This document shows, in pieces, positions 59,573 to 64,000 of a DNA stretch of 64,000 nucleotides. Each line of letters begins with the position of its first letter. The first letter of the stretch is position 1. Below the pieces are notes generated by a model. That model was not told the DNA's origin. It did not search any database and was given only the letters and a program-made list of their open reading frames with translations. Source of the DNA: Niabella sp. (GTDB lineage Bacteria; Bacteroidota; Bacteroidia; Chitinophagales; Chitinophagaceae); NCBI GenBank assembly GCA_017744715.1, contig JAGIAT010000007.1:242157-306156 (forward strand). Reading direction: 5' to 3'. Made by a program: the position numbers and the translations under genes.

Positions 59573-62179
59573 ATGAAAGAGCGGATATTAAAGCAGTTCC
59601 GGAAGTTTTCGCCCAAGACCTATTGGAAGGAAATCCTTGCGGTGCTCGTAATCCTGCTGGCCTTTGTATTTTTCCGGAGCGAACGAAAGGAGCTGCAATC
59701 CATTTTGCCGCAGCTGCGGGCCGCTGACGGCCGCTGGATCCTAGCGGGGCTGGCGGTAACCGTGCTTTATGTGCTGCTGCAGGCGCTGATGTATATTTAC
59801 AGTTTCCGGGCAATGGGTATGCGGCTGAAGTTATCGGATGCTGTGGAACTGTTTCTGAAACGGAATTTTTTGAGCGTGTTTCTTCCGGCCGGTGGCATCA
59901 GTTCACTGGCGTATACCACATCGCAATTGCGGAAGCGGAACCTGAATGCCACACAGATTCACCAGGCAAGCGCCATTTATGGCTATGTAGGCTTACTGAC
60001 GGTGTTCCTGATCGGGGTGCCGGTGATCCTGTATACCATCGGCAAACAACGGCATGCCGGAGCCGCCGGACTTTCATTGCTGTTGCTGGGCCTGCTGCTG
60101 GGGGCGGTGTTCCTGGTGGTATATGCGTTCAGAAAAAAGGGCGGCTTATACCAGTGGATCGGCCGGAAATTTCCTTCGGTGATCAATAACATCGATGCGG
60201 TCTTTTCCGGAACCATCAACAAGCGGCAATTGTGGTTAACGATTGCTGCATCGCTGGCCATCGAATGCTGTGGCATTGCGCACGTGTACATCAGCATTTA
60301 TGCACTGGGCGCTGCGCCCTCTTTCCAGGTAGCGGCAGTAGGGTATACACTCTCCGTGGTATTAATGATCCTGTCGCCGTTTTTACGCGGCCTGGGTGCT
60401 GTAGAGTTTACCATGCTGTATATTTTTATGGGGTATGGCTATCGCCATGATGAAGGACTGGGCATTACCCTGTTGTACCGGGTATTTGAATTTTGGCTCC
60501 CTTTAATGCTGGGGCTGTTTGCATTTGTTTGGAGAGGACGGCAGCTGGTGGCGCGCATCATGCCGGCGATTGGTATATTCTTCCTGGGTATTGTTAATAT
60601 TATTTCGGTGGCCACACCGCCGCTGGCAGAACGGATGCGGCTGGACCGGTATTATCTTCCTGTAGAAGCCATCCATGCCTCCAAGCTCATGGTGTTGGTA
60701 CTGGGTATCTCCTTATTGGTAACCTCGGCCTATCTTATTAAAGGACTGCGGGCCGCCTGGATTGCAGCGCTGATATTTACAGCACTCTCCATTTTCGGTA
60801 ATATTGCAAAGGCGCTCGATTATGAAGAGAGCCTGCTGGCCGGCTTTATTTTGGTGCTGCTGATCACCAACAGCAAACAATACCGCATCCGGGAAAATCC
60901 CCGTTGGATCCGCATTGGCTTTGCTACTTTTTTTATTACCCTGTTTTCGGTTGGCCTCTTTGATTTCCTGAGCTTTTATTTTATTGATAAACGGCACTTT
61001 GGTATAGATTTTAACTGGCGCCAATCCCTGTATTATACACTTAGAAGTTTTCTGTTGTTTTCGGATGACGAGCTTACGCCTAAAACGCATTTCGGGCGCG
61101 ATTTTGTAAATATCACGCGGTTCCTGGGTACCTGCTCCTGGTTGCTGCTCATCTATTCCCTGTTGCGCCCCCGCATCTTTGATGATACGGTTCCGGATGC
61201 CAAAACAGCCTCCGAGCTGGCGCGGGAAATACTGGAGGAACACGGCCGGTCGGCAGTGGATTATTTTAAAACAATGCCGGATAAACAGCTGTTTTTTTCC
61301 GGTATTACCAGCGGGTTTACCGCGTACAGGGTAGCAAATGATTTTGCAGTGGTGCTGGAAGAACCGGTTTGTGCCGCAGAAGATAAAATCGAAGTATTGA
61401 CGGAGTTTGAGGCCTTTTGTAAACAGGAAGGGTTAAAAACGGTGTACTACCGGGTAGATGAAAGCAGTTTGCTGCATTTTGAAGACCTGAAGAAGATGAA
61501 GATCTTCATAGGGCAGGAGGCCATAATGGAAGTGGCACAATTTACATTGGAAGGAAAAGACCGTAAGTCGCTGCGTAACGGGCTGAACAGCTTGCAGAAA
61601 AAAGGATATGAAACGGTGTTTGTATCCGCACCGCACAGCGATGCATTGCTGCAGGAACTGGAATCGGTGTCGGACGAGTGGCTGGATAAATTTGAAAAAA
61701 AGGAAATGGTGTTCTCGCAGGGCATGTTTAACCGGGAACTGATACGGCAATCGGATGTGATCCTTGTAAAAGATTCCGAAGGTGCGGTACAGGCCTTCCT
61801 GAACATTATCCGGGACTATACACCGGAGGAATGTACCTACGACCTGATCCGCAAACGGCTGGAAGCGCCCGGGGGCTGTATGGATGCCATGATCGTTAAG
61901 CTAACGGAGTATGCCCGGGCAAAACAGTATAAATACCTCAACCTGGGCATGATTCCGCTGAACGGGATGAATACGCCGGATAACCCCGCCGAACGCATCA
62001 TTAAGTATGCCTCGCAACGGATGGGTAGTTTGCGGCATTATAAAACGCTGCGCGATTTTAAAGAGAAGTACGCCACCATCTGGGAAAATAAGTACATGAT
62101 CTTTGGCAATGATTTTGACCTGTTACAGATCCCGGGCGCACTCAGAAAAGCAATGAAACCTTTATCAGAAACAAACTAA
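59573..62179 (+). CDS. mprF: MprF/LpiA-type aminoacyl-phosphatidylglycerol synthase and flippase
   Basis: 868 residues. About 1-510 is polytopic (roughly 13 helices); the N-terminal half is the flippase-like UPF0104 domain (FLSVFLPAGGISSLAYTTSQ, SPFLRGLGAVEFTML). About 540-860 is the cytosolic DUF2156 transferase: FFSGITSGFTAYRVANDFAV, RKSLRNGLNSLQKKGYE, YTPEECTYDLIRKR, KYLNLGMIPLNG. Transfers an amino acid, classically lysine, from tRNA to phosphatidylglycerol and flips the product, lowering surface charge and giving resistance to cationic peptides. In Bacteroidota the lipid acceptor may differ. Directly followed (3 bases) by a VirJ-type hydrolase. Confidence 0.9.
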   Translation: MKERILKQFRKFSPKTYWKEILAVLVILLAFVFFRSERKELQSILPQLRAADGRWILAGLAVTVLYVLLQALMYIYSFRAMGMRLKLSDAVELFLKRNFLSVFLPAGGISSLAYTTSQLRKRNLNATQIHQASAIYGYVGLLTVFLIGVPVILYTIGKQRHAGAAGLSLLLLGLLLGAVFLVVYAFRKKGGLYQWIGRKFPSVINNIDAVFSGTINKRQLWLTIAASLAIECCGIAHVYISIYALGAAPSFQVAAVGYTLSVVLMILSPFLRGLGAVEFTMLYIFMGYGYRHDEGLGITLLYRVFEFWLPLMLGLFAFVWRGRQLVARIMPAIGIFFLGIVNIISVATPPLAERMRLDRYYLPVEAIHASKLMVLVLGISLLVTSAYLIKGLRAAWIAALIFTALSIFGNIAKALDYEESLLAGFILVLLITNSKQYRIRENPRWIRIGFATFFITLFSVGLFDFLSFYFIDKRHFGIDFNWRQSLYYTLRSFLLFSDDELTPKTHFGRDFVNITRFLGTCSWLLLIYSLLRPRIFDDTVPDAKTASELAREILEEHGRSAVDYFKTMPDKQLFFSGITSGFTAYRVANDFAVVLEEPVCAAEDKIEVLTEFEAFCKQEGLKTVYYRVDESSLLHFEDLKKMKIFIGQEAIMEVAQFTLEGKDRKSLRNGLNSLQKKGYETVFVSAPHSDALLQELESVSDEWLDKFEKKEMVFSQGMFNRELIRQSDVILVKDSEGAVQAFLNIIRDYTPEECTYDLIRKRLEAPGGCMDAMIVKLTEYARAKQYKYLNLGMIPLNGMNTPDNPAERIIKYASQRMGSLRHYKTLRDFKEKYATIWENKYMIFGNDFDLLQIPGALRKAMKPLSETN

Positions 62180-62182
62180 GAT

Positions 62183-62848
62183 ATGAAAGCGATCTGTTTT
62201 TTTTGCGGAATACTATGGTCCTTATATGCGGGGGCTTCCGGTGTGGCAGCCTTGCCGCTAAAGAGCTGGCAGGGCAATGATAAAATGCCGCTGGTGCTTT
62301 ATATAAGCGGGGATGGCGGGCTCAACAGCTTTACCAATGATTTTTGCAAAGGCGTCAATCAATCGGGCTATACCGTTACGGCCATTAATTCCAAATCCTA
62401 TTTCTGGAATAAAAGAACACCGGAGCAGGTGGCGGCTGAGTTAACCAGCTACCTGGATGGCGTATTTAAGGGGCGGGCAAACCAGCAATTGCTGATCATT
62501 GGATATTCCTTCGGAGCGGATGTAACGCCCTTTATCCTGAACCGGCTGGGTGCTGGCGTAAAAAGCCACGTACTCCGTACGATGCTGATGGCACCATCCG
62601 CTACCACCGACTTTGTGATCCGGGTGGCCGATATGTGGGGCACTCCCAAAAAAAGGAGTATGGACGTGGTGGCCGAAATCAACCGGGCGGCCGGTCAGCG
62701 GATCGTGGCCATTTTGCCTGGTGATGATAAGGATTTCCCGGTGCAGGCGGTTAAACTTTCCGGCTTTAAGGCCACCATTTTAAAAGGCGGTCATCATTTT
62801 GGCGGTGATACGGCCGATCTTGTAAAGATCGTACTGGGACATTTCTGA
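62183..62848 (+). CDS. VirJ/AcvB-type periplasmic serine hydrolase
   Basis: 221 residues. Signal peptide about 1-20. Alpha/beta hydrolase: LVLYISGDGGLNSFTNDF is the VirJ/AcvB oxyanion-loop block, nucleophile Ser109 in GYSFGAD, YFWNKRTPEQVAAEL, and His204/205 in KGGHHFGGD. Agrobacterium AcvB, encoded next to the MprF homologue LpiA, is reported to hydrolyse lysyl-phosphatidylglycerol, so this gene probably removes the MprF product. Only the single VirJ-type domain is present, not the two-domain AcvB. Three bases after mprF; stop and next start overlap by one base. Confidence 0.88.
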   Translation: MKAICFFCGILWSLYAGASGVAALPLKSWQGNDKMPLVLYISGDGGLNSFTNDFCKGVNQSGYTVTAINSKSYFWNKRTPEQVAAELTSYLDGVFKGRANQQLLIIGYSFGADVTPFILNRLGAGVKSHVLRTMLMAPSATTDFVIRVADMWGTPKKRSMDVVAEINRAAGQRIVAILPGDDKDFPVQAVKLSGFKATILKGGHHFGGDTADLVKIVLGHF

Positions 62849-63822
62849 TGAAAACAGCTTACAGGTATCTGGCAGTATGTGCGCTGTTGGCAACGTTGCA
62901 CCCCGCGCAGGCGCAAATCAAAAGAGATACGGCGTATATCGGCGGGTTCGACCGGGAAAATACCGTTGAGGTATACCCCGGGTATTATACAACCCGGTTC
63001 AATTTTTCAGGCTTCGGGAAAAAGCCCGGGCACTTTCAGCTTACAGCCAATACCAATGCATATGCCGGCTTTTATGTAAACTATAAATGGGTGTCCTTCC
63101 AGTACGCCTGGGGAATACCGGGCACAGAACTGGCAAAGGGGATCAAATTAAAACATATTGCATTCTCGTTCCGCTATAACCGGCCCCGGTTGAGCATCTA
63201 TCCCTTTTTTGATGGGTACGACGGGTTGCTGTTGCAAACGGCAAAGCCGCATCCCCGGTTCGATTCATTCCGGGGCATGCAGTTATTTCGGGCCGGCACC
63301 CAGTTGTATTATTTTACCAATCCCCAACGTTATGAGTACAGGGCCGGGCTTTCTTTTTCCGAACGGCAGCTGCGGTCTGCGGGTGGCATCATTGTAAATG
63401 TAACGCCGCAATGGCAAAAAATTAACTGGAAAACGCCTTCACGGGCACTGATCCGGGATTCTGTTACATACCAGTTGCTGGCTTCGGATCCTCAATGGTT
63501 GAGTATGGTAGCAGGGGCGGGCTATAATTACAACTGGGTGTTTCAAAAAGGAAAATGGATCATATCTCCTGCATTGATCGGGGGCATCGGCGCCATCAAA
63601 GAACTCAACAATAAGCGTTCCGTACAACCCGTACTACAACTGCAGGCCTGGGTAAATGCAGGTTTCAGCGGGCCTGTATTTTATGGCTATGTAAACGGCA
63701 ACCTGCAAGCCACCCAAACCCACCTTATAGTAAGAAAGCTGAACACCCGCGATGATGAAATATCCCTTACTTTGGGATACAGGTTTAAAAATCATCCGAA
63801 GAAAGTTTTGGGAATGTTGTAA
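62848..63822 (+). CDS. DUF4421-like outer-membrane beta-barrel protein
   Basis: 324 residues. Signal peptide about 1-22 (LATLHPAQAQ). Beta-rich with many aromatic residues: NTNAYAGFYVNYKWVSFQYAW, ISLTLGYRFK near the end; resembles DUF4421 in length and in the KLKHIAFSFRYNRPRL segment. Translationally coupled to the VirJ-like gene (TGATG overlap). May be the outer-membrane end of the lipid-modification locus, but no function is known. Confidence 0.75.
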   Translation: MKTAYRYLAVCALLATLHPAQAQIKRDTAYIGGFDRENTVEVYPGYYTTRFNFSGFGKKPGHFQLTANTNAYAGFYVNYKWVSFQYAWGIPGTELAKGIKLKHIAFSFRYNRPRLSIYPFFDGYDGLLLQTAKPHPRFDSFRGMQLFRAGTQLYYFTNPQRYEYRAGLSFSERQLRSAGGIIVNVTPQWQKINWKTPSRALIRDSVTYQLLASDPQWLSMVAGAGYNYNWVFQKGKWIISPALIGGIGAIKELNNKRSVQPVLQLQAWVNAGFSGPVFYGYVNGNLQATQTHLIVRKLNTRDDEISLTLGYRFKNHPKKVLGML

Positions 63823-63829
63823 GCGGCAG

Positions 63830-64000
63830 GTTTAAGGTTCAACGTTCCAGGTTTAACGTTCCAGGTTAGATTCGGTTTCGATGCTTGAAGATTTTCTTGA
63901 TTTGGTATTCTGAAAACTGAAAACTGAAATCTGATAACTGAAAACTGATATCTGAAAACTGATGTTTGTTTCAGGTTTAACGTTCAAGGTTTAAGGTTGG
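63830..64000. repeat. Intergenic repeats running off the window end
   Basis: GGTTTAAGGTTCAACGTTCC linker, a divergent core (TTCGGTTTCGATGCTTGAAG), CTGAAAACTGAAAACTG linker (about 63911-63962), then GTTTCAGGTTTAACGTTCAA leading into what looks like the start of another unit. Confidence 0.75.

Overview
The window is a chromosomal segment of a member of the Bacteroidota, most likely family Chitinophagaceae (Niabella/Niastella/Chitinophaga-like); this is inferred from gene content and protein style, not from a marker search. Supporting signs are the -7 promoter motif TAnnTTTG in front of many genes instead of E. coli-type boxes, few clear Shine-Dalgarno sequences, A-rich leaders, MG2/TonB-plug proteins, DUF1835/DUF4260/DUF4421 proteins, a mitochondrial-like (type I) citrate synthase, and secreted glycosidases. 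About 55 protein genes, one tRNA, a gene remnant and many intergenic repeats are supported. No insertion sequence, prophage or CRISPR array is seen.

Layout. 0.4-4.3 kb: rimO, a PqaA-like secreted hydrolase and a DHFR-fold reductase. 4.3-11.6 kb: a zinc-ribbon protein, an AraC regulator with a short-chain dehydrogenase, then a LysR regulator divergent from a redox operon (MdaB quinone reductase, SDR epimerase, YgiN-like quinol monooxygenase, a decayed secreted gene, aldo/keto reductase, VOC protein). 11.7-15 kb: GH29 fucosidase and GH16 lipoprotein. 15.3-22.2 kb: E2 acyltransferase, dcd, phosphopantetheinyl transferase, recN, and the CdsZ-like/Nif3 pair. 22.3-27.2 kb: two tandem paralogous MG2/plug proteins. 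27.4-33.7 kb: grpE-dnaJ, DUF1835, DUF4260-parC, mgtC. 33.7-44.5 kb: Gfo/Idh oxidoreductase, zapA-coiled coil-pheT, TlpA-like thioredoxin, serpin, GT2, tgt-lptG. 45-48 kb: citrate synthase, a YtxH/holin-like/cationic-protein cluster and tRNA-Ala(GGC). 48.4-57.9 kb: short UvrA-like ATPase, unknown coiled-coil gene, a TIM-barrel/YdcF fusion, LytTR regulator, small membrane protein and hybrid histidine kinase. 58-63.8 kb: small secreted basic proteins, then a run of outer-membrane barrel, mprF, virJ-like hydrolase and DUF4421 barrel.

What stands out: (1) long intergenic regions are filled by a modular repeat superfamily in which a few distinct core sequences are joined by shared low-complexity linkers, in tandem arrays on both strands; (2) an MprF lipid synthase/flippase followed directly by a VirJ-type hydrolase, the pairing known as LpiA-AcvB in alpha-proteobacteria; (3) a quinone redox operon resembling E. 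coli mdaB-ygiN; (4) an unusual secreted fusion of a sugar-isomerase-like TIM barrel and a YdcF-like domain; (5) structured intergenic elements around mgtC and inside the ytxH-holin cluster; (6) several -7 motifs so close to the start codon that leaderless transcripts are likely. All functions are read from sequence motifs and family knowledge; no database search was run.
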